Origin: Albula goreensis
Lineage: Eukaryota > Chordata > Actinopteri > Albuliformes > Albulidae
Reading direction: 5' to 3'
Assembly (NCBI GenBank): GCA_022829145.1
Contig: CM040743.1
Span: 32,568,841 to 32,632,840, forward strand
DNA length: 64,000 nucleotides
This document shows, piece by piece, positions 24,580 to 36,065 of this stretch. A program made the position numbers and the translations under genes. The stretch's first letter is position 1. Each line of letters begins with the position of its first letter. Under the pieces are notes generated by a model, which did no database searches, was not told the DNA's origin, and saw only the letters and a list, made by a program, of their open reading frames with translations.

Positions 24580-25565
24580 CAGTCCAGCTTCAAGGCCAAC
24601 CCCTCAATAGGGATGACTCTCCTCTCAGAAACAGAAGCTCTCAAAACAGTAAACAAAACCTTGACCTCCTACCTTTATTAAATACAGTCAACCATCAGGT
24701 CCTTTCAACAACCCTGGCAGACATGGAGATCTCAGGATAAACCCATAAATAATTAGTTTCATATCTTTCCAGCCACTTGCATCAGGTATCCTGATAAAGT
24801 TCAAAGTCACAGAGCCTCACAACAGTAGTCCCCCAGGGATAGGTTTTTGGACCACTACTGTTCTCATTGTAAAGTTTGTACATTGTACCCCCTTGGATCA
24901 ATGATATCATCCCATGGTTTTTCCTTTCACTGCTATACAGATGATACATTTTTTCCTTTCTGCTGTCTGAGGTGGACGTCACTGCTCACATTAAAGCCTG
25001 GCAAGCAGATGTCTTGTCCTGGCTCAGAATAAAATTTAATCTCTCCAAAACTAATCTACTGTGCTTTCCAGCTACGTCCCCAATCATCTTGGTTACAAAA
25101 TGGCGTAAGCATCCCAGACTGCAAAGAACCTTGTTGATTTTGACAAGGAGTTGTCTTAGTTGGAACACATCACTAATGTGCCCCGGTTCTTTTGCCTCTC
25201 TCTCTAAAATATTCAAAAATCCATCCATTTTTCTTCATGTATATTGCCCAGCTCATTGTCTGAGCCCTTGGTGTTCTCTCTGGCTTATTGCAGTTCTCTC
25301 ATCGCGTGTCTCTGTGCATATGCCACCAGTCCTCTTAAACTCATTCAGAATGCTGCATCTTGACTTGCTTATAATCATCTCTTAATCTTAAATGATATAT
25401 CTTAAATGATACATTTCTTCGCCAGAGTGCAACCACTGGTGTGTTTCAAATGTAATATTCAGTGCATAATAGTTAAGTGTACCACCATGGAATTCCCTCC
25501 GTAATGCACTGTCAAGAAGAGGGAATCTTTTCGAACGTTTTGTCAGTACACCGCCACTTGTCACA
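24580..25565 (+). mobile_element. L2-type LINE reverse transcriptase remnant
   Basis: Conceptual translation across several frameshifts follows the RT domain of L2/CR1-group non-LTR elements. SSFKANPSIG..LLSETEAL is near 24,587. NHQVLSTTLADMEISG (the NHxxLL..L block) is near 24,690. VPQG-stop-VFGPLLFSL lies at 24,825-24,869 (canonical GVPQGSVLGPLLFSLY, here with an amber stop at 24,840). YPLGSMISSHGFSFHCYTDD ends at 24,945, YTDD replacing the usual YADD catalytic box. From 24,969 come AHIKAWQADVLSWL and LNLSKT-like FNLSKTNLL. WNSLRNALSRRG near 25,490 resembles the C-terminal WNxLP block. Multiple stops and frameshifts make it inactive. The 5' end, endonuclease and 3' UTR are not evident. Confidence 0.85.
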
Positions 25566-25861
25566 CACTGCATGAGTATAAATTTCTTGAATATCCTTGG
25601 ACAAAATACATTTTATGATACAAAATATGTTGCACAATTTTTAAATTGTTTTATCTCTTTCTTTCTGAGAGCCAAATATATTGCATTTTTATTCATAAGG
25701 AGTGCTGTGGTGTTTCAGCAAATGAATTATGTTGGGCATGAAGGTGACAAGGGTTATTTTTTCATATAATTGATTATAATCTTTCATCGCTACGGGTTAG
25801 ATGTAGCATCATCTCTGTGTATTGCTCAGATTCACAAGATTCATTATTCCCTTATTATGCC

Positions 25862-25879
25862 TTTTTTTTTTTTTTTTTT
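25862..25879 (+). repeat. Poly(T) tract
   Basis: Eighteen T residues. The tract could be simple sequence, the A-tail of a minus-strand insertion, or the pyrimidine tract of a splice acceptor for the protein-like segment that follows. Only the run itself is certain. Confidence 0.9.
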
Positions 25880-25886
25880 GGTGGAG

Positions 25887-26012
25887 GAATCGTTTGAGGT
25901 TAAATGTAAAATTCAGCTGTTGGACAAATCTCCCACTCCAGAACAATCCCTGAAGATGAGAAGCTTCATTCCTTACTCCACTAAAGTTAATAAAAACCAA
26001 ATTCTTCATGAG
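25887..26012 (+). CDS. Protein-like segment 1, possible exon of an unknown gene or pseudogene
   Basis: The open frame runs 42 codons from ESFEVKCKIQLLDK through PTPEQSLKMRSFIPYS to KNQILHE. Its mixed charged and hydrophobic composition is unlike the surrounding AT-rich noise. A poly(T) tract precedes it but the AG available (GGTGGAG at 25,886) is a poor acceptor. The donor GAG|GTGTCT at 26,012/26,013 is modest. The frame stops at 26,038-26,040 if not spliced. If spliced to the next segment the reading frame is preserved (phase 0 to phase 0). I do not recognise the protein. It could be an exon, a pseudogene fragment or transposon-derived. Confidence 0.28.
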
Positions 26013-26109
26013 GTGTCTTTCCTGAGGCCAATGTCGTTATAATTGAGAAGCAGAACTTGCAAAGTAAACAGAGCTGCAGATCTGTTATGATTTGTTTTTC
26101 TCTCTTCAG

Positions 26110-26276
26110 CAGGACTCTGTGGCTCAGCTACTGCAGCAGGCAACCTTTGCACTTATTTCAGAAATTGCCTCCGCTGATGAATATCATTTTAGAGAAACAG
26201 ATAGAAGCGTTCTTGGGCAGTTCATTCAGCAGCACTTTCTCAAATGTTGTAGTGTGACTTTGGGAAGACTTGGCAG
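26110..26276 (+). CDS. Protein-like segment 2, possible exon following segment 1
   Basis: A good acceptor, TTTGTTTTTCTCTCTTCAG, ends at 26,109, and an alternative CAG ends at 26,112, also in phase 0. The frame reads QQDSVAQLLQQATFALI, then SEIASADEYHFRETDRSVLG and QFIQQHFLKCCSVTLGRLG, and reaches a possible donor CAG|GTCATG at 26,276/26,277. The composition resembles an alpha-helical protein. The gap to segment 1 would be an intron of 97-100 bp, close to the usual short intron size in fish. The open frame continues unspliced to 26,373. No domain is recognised, and it lies between an L2 remnant and a SINE, so a transposon or pseudogene source is possible. Confidence 0.35.
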
Positions 26277-26370
26277 GTCATGCAAAAATATTGTTTTCAA
26301 GAGGGAGTCGGTGTATATCTTTACTGCTTTCAAATTGTTTGCTGGCTGCCTCCATTTGCTGCTAATAAAC

Positions 26371-26505
26371 TAATTACATTACTGTCATTTAGCTGATCTT
26401 TTTCCTAATTGTTCATGTGGGGTTAAGGGCCTTGCTCAGGGGCCCAACAGATCTGGGACTTGAACCACCAAAGGGGTGACTGCCACAGGATAGGCTGCCC
26501 CAGGC
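26371..26505 (-). mobile_element. SINE/L2-tail repeat, minus strand
   Basis: On the plus strand it reads TTACATTACTGTCATTTAGC, then GGGGTTAAGGGCCTTGCTCA, GGGGCCCAACAG, and ACTTGAACCACCAAAGGGGT. This is the reverse orientation of the very common fish repeat that includes GGATAAAAGCGTCTGCTAAA at its 3' end and TTGAGCAAGGCCCTTAACCC in the body. It is moderately diverged. Confidence 0.75.
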
Positions 26506-26519
26506 TGTTCATAGTAGAG

Positions 26520-29500
26520 TGACTGCAGATGTCCAAAATCGGCAAATGTGAAATCAACACACTAATTCAACGGAAAATGTTTCATTTATTTTTTGTGGTC
26601 CTTCATCTTTATTATGAAATTAATTCAACAGTATACAGGCCACATTGTAACTTCAGAAATAAGTATATGCTTGGAATGGATGCATCTCAAAATACACCAT
26701 TTCAAGTCTTTTATTAATTTGAATTCTAACTTTTAAATGTTAAAGCAGCTATTTCCATTTCAGAGCTATAATCCCTGGTATAAACCAATCAGTAAACAAA
26801 CCAGAAGCAAGTACTGCTATCAGCTAATGTGTTCACACACCTCATATGTCAAGACATAAATGCAGATAACAACTGAGAAAAAAATATGATTTAAACTAAA
26901 AGACATGTTTCAAGAGATAAGAGTTGTCAAAAAGCCACCAACGACCAGAAATTCGACCAATTACAGCACCTTGCACTGACGAGGCTTTCCAACGCGTGCT
27001 GATATCTGCTCCAGTGCTGTAGCTATGTTGAGCTATTAATCACTCATGCACTTATCAGTTAGCAGGTTGATGAGGAATCAAATGTTCTCTCAAACAGCCT
27101 AATAGATACTCTTAGACGAGTGCTTCTTAATAGGAAATTCGACTGATGCTTTTGTTGGCTTGCATAAATATTTAAAACACTTGTCCAATGAAACATTTAT
27201 TTATTATTTATAAAGCAGTGTAATAAAGCTAATGAAGCCACACTTTCAGGCTACATTGATTCAGTTAAGCCTGTCATACTTTGCTAAGTCTTTCATCATC
27301 CGTCTTTGGAGGACTAATTTGTTTATGGTTGGCCAGGTTACTTTTTATAACAATAAATATACATATATATTCATAGAGTTGTCATTCAATATTTATTTGA
27401 TTTGATAGGTGGTGAATTGGCTTTTTTTTACTATAGTGGCTACAGTATTTTTTTGTGAACAGATTTTTTCTCCAGTTTCTTTTGTCCCACAAATGATATA
27501 ATTAGCATACCACAATGCTGCCCTCCCCTCCCCTACACACTTATATTGGACTCATTCTATGGTGATAATCACTGTATACAAATTACAGCTTTTAGTGGGC
27601 TAGAACCTCACTTCATCCAGATCAGAAGTAATGTTCAATGTATTTTGAGATACAACACAGGCTGAATCTTGGAAGGCTTAGTTTTATTTGGTTGTATAGT
27701 AAATCATTTTCAGGACTCAAAAAAAAATAAAGGGTGACAGATTTAGAAATGTACACTTATTATTTCATGAATTATTTAATTATTATTAATTATATTCTTT
27801 AAGGCATAAAAAGAAAACAGTGATACAAAAAACAGTTACAGAATCTTGTTTAACTGGTTGCTAGTGCCTCAACACTAAATCCAAACTTGTCCAAGTGTTT
27901 AGGATAAAGTGAAAGCAAGGTCAAAGACAGAAACGGGGAGTCATCCAGACAAAAAGGTCAACTGGTCAAAATGATGGTAATGGTGATGATATTTCAGTAA
28001 TTAAAATATTAACCACAAGTTGCTGGGCCCTACAGCTGTCACAATACAAGTCTAACCCTTTCCATCTCTTTTGCTGACTAAAATCAGGAGCACAATATTA
28101 CATAATAAATTATACCCTAAAACATCTAACTGTAATTTCTTGACACAATCTAGAGATTTCAAGACTAACTAGCAGATTGCACGTATGGCGACAGTTTTAT
28201 CTGTGTCATTTTGTCCATGAAAAAAATCTATACTTAATATAACATTAAGTAAAGGTGAGAACTTCATGCTCAGCCTTAGGGCAGATATGTCCTATTTCTT
28301 CAACAGCTTGGCCCATTTCTCTGCAGATGTCCATAGCTACTAATATTCCTAAGTCTCTTCAGAGAGATGGCACCTTTATACACAAGACTCTCAGAGTGTA
28401 TCTTCCTTATAAGGTTCTATTTACAACAGGGTGTATGGTCACTCCTTTCATGATTCACTTTTTAACAGTTCCATATGAGTTTTCTGCTGTTCCCTGTAGA
28501 TGTTATGTTGAGCTTCAAGATATTAGGCTTTTGGATCGGCTTGTACATTTCAATATAACATGCCAGAGTGTAGTCCACTTAAGCACTAAGGATTCTATAA
28601 AGGCTCCAGATTGTCTTCTATGATTTATAGAGATTTGTCAATTTCTGGTGCTGTTTCAAGACACTCACATGATTAGACTGCAGAAATCTTTGCCATTTTA
28701 AAAGGGATTAGTCATATTAATATAAAATTGTTTCTAAAAGCACCATTTAACTGAAATCATGGTGGAATGATTTTTCAGATTGCATGACATATTTTAGAAG
28801 GAGTTTACTGTTAAGTGGTGAGTAGTATATCCGTACAGATATTTGATCTTGAGCCCAAGGGGGCAGAGCCATGTTTGACGATTTGGGTGGGGTAAATCCC
28901 CCATTGGACCACCCGAGGAGAAAGGTGATAGACAGAAGAAAGGGCAGCAGACATGAAAAGCAGAGATGGGGAGGAAGGGGTAAGCCTGGAGCAGTGAACA
29001 TGATGGGAGGGAAGCTATGTGAAAATTTTCAAACTGTATGAAAAACCAGTTTGACAGGTAGAGGTGATTGAGTGAGAGGTTGTCGGAAAATACTTCGCTC
29101 AAACTTTTTTTGGACCAAACTCCAATAATATTTTTTTTTAAAAATGAGTAGTGTAAGAAACATATCTCTATGATAAATAATTGTAGTAAAGAAACAGATA
29201 TTTTACCGGCGTAAGTAACATAAGTAGCTCATATTTTCATATTCAGGTTCAGTAATCTCATAAACAAAACAATAGTTTCAACAATAATTTGAAGAGCATG
29301 AATAAGCTGTGGTTTACCTTCCATTGAAAATCAATTCCTCATCTGTGAGTGGAGACAAATGACCATTCAAACCGTACAACTGACACGAAATATGCCGGAG
29401 TAACAAATGCACACACAAACACACAAACACAGTGACAAACTGCTGTGACCAGAAAGCCTTGCAGACAACTTGTCAAACATGACTAAAGGTGAGAACATTT

Positions 29501-31700
29501 TCAAGCGGTCTCTCGCGGCACACAGAGTGTGTTCCCCCTTTACAGTAGCGTGTATCAGGGATATTCCTATGACACACCGCGCACCGCTCTCACATTTCCC
29601 TCAGGGAGAATGTGAAGTGCCGACTGCCAGGGGCAGGAAAAGGTGAGAAGTCACAAATTAAGTGTCCTGCCTCAAAGGGAAGACCCCCTCTCTTATCTAG
29701 CTTGACAACAAAGGGCACCTATGATTCTTAACAAAAAAATACGCCCAGGAAAATGTTAGTGTGATATTCCAGGGATTTATTAACAAGACCTCACAGTGCA
29801 CACAACTGAGTGGTGAATTGTATGAACAAACAATCGGTTTGGGTGGCATTTTTGAATACCTATCAAACCCTTCAATGGGACTTCCACTGAAATACTTACC
29901 AGCAACAATATAAAAAGTAAAGCTATAATGTTGAAAGCCATTTTTATATTCAATATTTAATTCATGGTAACACCTCTGATGCATTTTAAAAATAGTGACA
30001 ATTAAATTATAGGTCACGACACTTGTTAGCTGCAGCACTGGTTAATTAAAGTGATTGGAAATATTTCCAAATCTGAATGTGATGGCCTCATCACAATTGA
30101 ATGTTACTTGATATATAATATGTTAATATAATTCATTATAAATATACAAGTACCCACTGACAAGCAGAATGATTAATTAGGCTTTGTCAAGAAATTATTC
30201 CAAGGTGTCTGGTAATGTCTCATTGCTGTCTGTCTACAATAGAATGGTGATATCTGGAAACAGGCATATGAATGCCAGTGAGAGCTCCTGATTAATGATT
30301 GTTATGATTGTTATTATTATTATTACCTTGGAATCTAACAGGCAGCCTTACCAGGGCTGACTGTTATGAATGCGATATGAATCGTCAGACAAATTTAGAA
30401 TAAATGATCACATTAGAATAAAATTAGGAAAAGGTATGTTTAAACAGAGTTGCAATTGAAATGCAAATAGCTGAACTTAGGTCAGCAGATGAGGGTTTTA
30501 AAGGTCACCGCACTCATCTCTCCAAAGAAATTAAAGCTTAATTGTATGCCTCTGGCCTCCGATTGTGGCCTTATGCAAAGTAATGAAAATTTGACATGCA
30601 AGCTTATTGGTAATTTCACTCTGCGCATAGATAAAATTTTATCTAAAATTTGGTGCTGTCAGGTTTGGGACATGATAGTCAGACATTGAGCTGTTTACGA
30701 ACATCACCATCCCATTTACCAGAATGACATTTCAGATATTTTATACAGTTATTCTCAGACGCTTTAGTATTCCTTGAACAAAGCTGTCATGTTAAAATCC
30801 CCATTATAGTGAATTTTGTTTCGCTCAGGTTTTTTTCCCCACCTCAAAGCAGTATTATGATCAGTTTTAAAAATAAGCCGCGGGTTTTGATAGTGTTTTG
30901 ATTGTGCACATCTCTTATGTGAGCATACTGATAACATGATCACGCTAAATGTACTTTGACAACATTCAGGCTTCAAGTTGACAAGATGGGGGCCAATCTG
31001 CGTTCAAATCGCTTTTTTCAATGGCGAATATCTGCACTGGGATTCTGATGAGAGTGTGATAATGCGGAATATGTTCCTGTCTAAGACTTCAAGACTTTCC
31101 ACTCAGAGATAATGGAAGTGTTTCACGGGCTCTTAAAAGACTAATCTAGGCCTGCAGAAGAAGACTGATAATGCATGTTCCTGCTCATCACCTCAGCCAT
31201 TTAGCTCTTCTAACTTTTTAGCCTGCTCGCAATGAAATCGCAGCAGCAGTTCAAGCACACCATGTTCTAGTGCTGATGTCAACACGTTTCTTTCTTTTCA
31301 ATGATTTGCTGGTCATGTATCTTTTGTAAACTAATGCTTTTCTGTTGTGGAATAGGACAGCGGCATATACATATTTAGACATATTTAGTGTAATGTTGAG
31401 ACTTGAACTGGTCCTGTTTCAATAGGAGTGTCGCATAAGTTTCCAAATAATAACCAAGCATTGATTTTTGAAGCAAAAATCAAAAGTAAAAAATCAAGTA
31501 ATACAAGTTAAAGCCCCAAACTTCATGATAATACAGTCATCCAATATTTATGAGTAATAGTAATATCATTCATTTTGGAAAATACATTATACAGCGCACC
31601 ACTTTTCTGTAACTATTAAACACAACAAGTCGCTATCAAATTGGACAAGTGAAAAAGTTCAAATCTGTTCATGCTTGGATGAAAGTAAAATGTTCTCTCT
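26520..31700. other. Gene-free AT-rich sequence
   Basis: No gene was supported. It contains small CA-rich (29,409-29,430) and TTA (30,309-30,325) tracts, and T- and A-runs near 27,421 and 27,720. The 122-codon frame at 28,255-28,623 is protein-like in places, but a test splice at the internal acceptor TTTCTCTGCAG (about 28,325) gave no continuation from segment 2. GC is higher at 28,840-29,000 and 29,500-29,690, without recognisable content. Confidence 0.4.
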
Positions 31701-31714
31701 GTTGTTTGACATGG

Positions 31715-32092
31715 TTATGAGTAGCGTACCCTGATAAAGCTGAGGGATTCAGAGAACACATTCTCAGTCAGAGAACAGAAAACAAAGGCTTTCAGTGCCA
31801 GCAGTAATGCGGTAATAAGTTCATTAAAAGGCACATCAGCTCCTTTGGGCTCATGAGTGATCCTCTGGGCTTGGTAAAAGACATCCGTGGGATTGAACGC
31901 GTGGTCTGGAAGATCAACTTCCAAGTCATGAGCAAAGCCAGGGTTAAACACGTCCCAAGAACAGTATATCTGAGGGATTTCTGGCAGCAGAGGTGTGATG
32001 GTATTAGCTAGACTACAGTGGTACGGAAGGGAGGCCATCTTGCCAATTTCTGTTGCAAAATATGACATGATGTTCTCTTCCCCCTCTTGAAA
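31715..32092 (-). CDS. Unrecognised minus-strand ORF, possible exon
   Basis: On the minus strand an open frame of about 120 codons from EGEENIMSYFATEIG to its stop at 31,715 is GC-richer than its flanks. It has a varied composition: MASLPYHCSLANTITPLLPE, then CSWDVFNPGFAHDLEVDLPD and ADVPFNELITALLLALKAF. The frame extends upstream to 32,188 through AT-rich sequence with repeats of Thr-Cys-Tyr that look noncoding, so a start near 32,092 is more plausible. A possible donor, CAGG|GTACGC, lies near 31,735, and the acceptor side (TTGTTTTCAAG) has a weak pyrimidine tract. I recognise no domain. It could be an exon, a domesticated transposon fragment or a conserved noncoding element with a fortuitous frame. 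Confidence 0.22.
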   Translation of the reverse strand, partial: FQEGEENIMSYFATEIGKMASLPYHCSLANTITPLLPEIPQIYCSWDVFNPGFAHDLEVDLPDHAFNPTDVFYQAQRITHEPKGADVPFNELITALLLALKAFVFCSLTENVFSESLSFIRVRYS

Positions 32093-32208
32093 ACAACTGT
32101 TTAAGTATACATGTATATATGTATTTACAGTACATGTGTGTTTGCATGTCTCTGTAAAATTCAGTTGAATGTATGTACGTATTTGCATTAAATCAACGAG
32201 TCAATGAA

Positions 32209-32945
32209 TTAACAGATAGTTCTGGAGACTTTTTTGCTTTCTTTTGTGTGCCTCCTTTCTCCACTGAATGTGCTCATCAGTAATGCTGTCTGAGATGGTT
32301 TTTTTTCTATTATATTGGTTTTGGTTTGTTTTGACTGTTTTGGTATGTTTTTCTTTTCTTTAGTTTTCCCGGTCCGTGTGCTTTTGTTTTCATTACCCTC
32401 CTGTGTCTGCCTCCTGCCTTGTAACCTGTTACCTGATTTCAGATTTTTTTCACCTGCATTATTGTTCACCTCTGTTTTGTTTGCTCGTTAGTTAGTCTGT
32501 GTACTTATCCTCCGTCCTGTCTTGTGTTTGTTGAGAGTTTGTCTCAGTGTTTTTTACCTGTTATGCTACATGCCTCTTGTTCCTGTTCCCGTTCCTGTTA
32601 TCTGCCTGTCTGGTTTGACTTTGCCTGTTTTTCCCCATTTTATGATTTTTGGATCCTGTCTGTGCCTGATTGCTGTGTCTCCCTGGTTTTGACTTTTGCC
32701 TGCCTGTTACTGACCTCTCTCTCCGTGCTGAGATTTTGTACTTCTGCCATGTCTTTATGGTTTTGACATTATGGTTTCTGGCTTTTGACACTGATTTCTG
32801 GATTTGTGTTTTTTTTTTTTTTTTTTGGCTTCTTAAACTTCAGTTTATTATCCATCTCTGTCTGTGTTTGAGTTCTGAGTTCTGTGCTTTCACTGCACTT
32901 ACAGACCCAGCTGCCATACCACCCTGTAACCTATTTCTGACTCTG
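32209..32945 (+). mobile_element. Pyrimidine-rich dispersed repeat (class uncertain)
   Basis: The strand is markedly T/C-rich with recurring CCTGTT, CTGCCTG, TGCCTGATTGC and GGTTTTGACTTTTGCCTG, then CTGATTTCTGGATTTGTGT and a final CTTCACTGCACTTACAGACC-like end. This layout matches a common fish repeat that I recall as ...GGTTTTGACCCTTGCCTGCC...TTTGGATCTGTG...CTGCACTGAC.... Its class (LTR-like or UTR-derived) is uncertain. A run of 18 T (32,809-32,826) interrupts it. Open frames over it on both strands are low-complexity. Confidence 0.5.
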
Positions 32946-33044
32946 GTGTTGCTTTAAGTAGTTTTGGAGAGTCAGTAGGGGGAAATTTTCTCTCTAAAGC
33001 AAGCAGAAAATTTGGTTGTAGTATCAGGAATACTCCATTAAAAT

Positions 33045-33084
33045 GGGGGGTGGGGGGGGGATATATGTCCCTGACACCCCCCCC
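33045..33084. repeat. G-run/C-run inverted repeat
   Basis: G6-T-G9 at 33,045-33,060 is followed after 16 bases by C8 at 33,077-33,084. An all-G:C 8-bp stem is possible, and the G side also has quadruplex potential. The two runs are likely to be slippage-prone. Confidence 0.8.
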
Positions 33085-33099
33085 AACAACCTTGATTTA

Positions 33100-34980
33100 T
33101 TTGGCTCTTTCAAACGTCTTTAGTAAAAGCACCACTTAAAGGAGGCTGTCCAAAACCTGTAAACTCCAGGGAGATGTTCCAGAAAGCAGGTTTAACAAAA
33201 GGTTTGAAACTGATGGCGTTTCCCAAACTTTAGTTCAGCATCTGAATGTTATGCACACAATATATACACACAACTAACAGGAAAGGATTAAATCAGTCAC
33301 TTCACAGTAAGGAGAGAAGCAGAAATGTCAATTTTTACTAGATGTTTGCAACATTTAAGGTGAAAAAATATTTGCTAAATTCAAACATTTACCAAATATT
33401 GAAAACTACTAAATAATAAAATACTTAGCTTAAATATTATTTTTATTTATATTTTTCAAATATTATTTATTTTTCATATATACATTTTTAAAAAACTACA
33501 TTATATATTTAGATTTGTCATTTCCAACATCATAAATGTCGGAAAAAAGTGACATTTCTTGCTTAAATGTGAGAAGAAAAGGGAATATTTCAGTTAAATG
33601 TGGAAAAAAGTGCATCTGATGTCACATTCAGCACCCCATATCACTTTGCTTCTCACACATGAAGTTCTGCAAAACCACTCATTCTTCCTTCAAATGTAGG
33701 GAGATTGAACTAATAGAGATTACAAGGATACATAGAGGAAAGAAATAATTATTTGTTAGCACTGGCTCTGGGCCACTGGCTTTATGAGTTGGTTTGAAGT
33801 TAAACAGAGAATGTCTGAAATCAGATAAGATTTTGGATTATACTTCAAAGAATGACCTACAAAGCACATATTTAATAGCTTCTCTGTCATAGAAGTCCCA
33901 AAGAATAAAAGTTCTTCCTCATAATATTTTTGGAATCAAATATTGTGCCTATGCTTTTGCTAATGAATGCCTTCTTTACTACAGTCGGCCTTCCAGAGTT
34001 TATCATTGTTAGATTGCTGAAAATTAATATTTTGAAAAGCATTCAATCAATGGGATGTAACTGGAAATAGTTTATCTAAAATCGGTTAATTTGCAATTTC
34101 CCTCTGACCCTAGTCTATTCCTGTGGCATTCCCTTCAAGCTTAAATGTACAAGGTATTTTTATGACAAATTTAAAAATTATATTCATAACTAGATATGGA
34201 ATTCCAGGAGAAACCCTGTTTGCTTGCCGAGGATTTGAAGAGTATGTTTAACACTGTACCGACTAGAAGTTTTATGATTTACTTATTAGTAGTATATTAA
34301 AACTCCTAGTAGGTACAGTAACTGAAGTAGCAGCAGCAGGAGAACTATAAGCAGTCCAAGAACAGCAGAGCTTTCTGTTCAAAACATGAATTATTCATTT
34401 AAGATCATTATACCTGAACAGCACTGCAGTGTCATTGTATCTGCTAGGCTACAATATCATACTTGTACACAATGCGTTATAATATCTGTAGGCTACAAGA
34501 CAATCGTGAAGTCGTGAAGTGGTAGTTATTAAAATTAACTGAAGATAATTGTTGTTTAGTATCACTATCACACTTCAGACATTAGTATGTTAAATAGTTA
34601 AAAAAATACAAATTGTACAGTTTGTGAACCTAGTATATTCATTTACCAGTTATAATTGTTTAGTCAGACAGTGGTATGTTAAATCCGTTTTTAAATAATT
34701 GTTTAGTCAATGGTGGCCATTTTTTAAAGCTTCATAGTTTAAAAAGTATAAAACTTAAGAAAAACTAGTCTAGCTTAAAAACTGTCAGAGGAGATACATC
34801 TGGAAGAACCAGGAATGATAATAATGATAACAATAGTAATAATAATAATAAGAAGAAGTAAAGATTCTATAGAAGAACAGTAGTTTGTGCCTTCGGCAAG
34901 CAAACTAACAATACAGCAAGTAGTCTAAGGTGCATATTTTGAATATTATGATTTCAATAGGTTAAGTTTTTAAAAAATAA
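33100..34980. other. AT-rich sequence with small tandem repeats
   Basis: No gene. GGGAGATGTTCCAGAAAGCA at about 33,170 resembles the terminal part of a fish MITE, but only one end is seen. Strongly AT-rich at 33,360-33,500, followed by the 31-bp tandem repeat listed separately. An AAT/AAG trinucleotide tract lies at 34,829-34,858. Confidence 0.4.
33533..33625 (+). repeat. Three-copy degenerate 31-bp tandem repeat
   Basis: TAAATGT starts at 33,533, 33,564 and 33,595, exactly 31 bp apart. Each is followed by a purine-rich segment of the GGAAAAAAGTG type. Unit 1 also contains AAATGTC...GACATTT, an inverted repeat. Small and diverged. Confidence 0.6.
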
Positions 34981-34984
34981 AATA

Positions 34985-35350
34985 GGATATTGCTGGGTAT
35001 CCTCCCGCTAATTGATCCCCCTACCAATGTCAAACCAAAGTTACCCCCTTAACCACGGCAGATGACACTTTTCAGATGTGATGTTAAATCGAGGTCTTTA
35101 TTTATAGTGCAGGAATAAACCGTCACAGCTTTTCTTTCTCAGGCATCCTAATGATCTCTAGCAAACCTTCCTCTGCCTCAAACCCAGCTGATGTGTTATG
35201 TATACTGTCGTACAAAATGGCCGCTGTGCGTCACCATGGTGAATGTTACATATTGGTCCAGGTTCAGACGTGTACTCCTCTCTTTATTCTAATGTGTTTG
35301 ACACCCTGAGCTTGAAAGCACTGTATAAATTATATGCAGTATTAAATCAG
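34985..35350 (+). mobile_element. Fish interspersed repeat (class uncertain)
   Basis: Ordered landmarks match a common fish repeat: GATGTGATGTTAAATCGAGG, then AAAATGGCCGCTGTGCGTCA followed by CCATGGTGAATGTTACATAT, and CTTGAAAGCACTGTATAAAT at the end. The recalled counterparts are GTGATGTTAAACCGAGGTCC, GGCTGCCGTGCGTCACCCAG, and GAAAAGCGCTATATAAATG. It is diverged and has a replaced middle. I am not sure of its superfamily. Confidence 0.6.
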
Positions 35351-35359
35351 AATGAAATA

Positions 35360-35981
35360 AAACGACAACACCCTTGGTTTTAGGTTCAGTTGTTAGATAC
35401 ACTTCTACAGCTGTGACTCACATTCGATGTTATCCAACTGCTTTTACATCACGATGGTTGTTTGTTTACTCCAGAATGACTGCAGCGAGAAGCTTAGTGT
35501 CTGTGAGCTGTGGACAATGAGATCTTGTAGTAGTGGCTGTGAGGCAATTTCTCCTATTCAAAAAGGAACTTAAAATGCACAAACAAACTCCCTTTGTACC
35601 ACAAAGCATAAACCCAGGATTAGATTGCAGATTCAGCTGAATTTTCCTGGGGGTTGGATTTTGTGTTTTCCAGCACCCTGTAACTGAATAATTTGTCTCG
35701 ATACCCTGTTGGGCTGAGTCCCATTTTGTAAAGCTGAATGCAAGTGGCGATTTCAACAGCTCTGTCACAAGATGATGGAATCTGTTTTACTTGTGTAAAG
35801 CAAATTGGCACACGGAATTGATTTCCTAATGACACCTGCTTCAGAGCCACGTTTTCCTATAGCATTCACATCATTGAAATGAAAGACCAACTGAAATATC
35901 TTTTCCTTGTAAAATATTACATTGATAACAATATGTATTGACAATGCAATTTTGAATTAACACATTTACTGAATGGCATAG

Positions 35982-36065
<84 letters not shown>

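Noticed and set aside
28255-28623. 122-codon frame tested as the next exon after the 26-kb segments
   Set aside because: Splicing at TTTCTCTGCAG in the required phase meets a stop within four codons.
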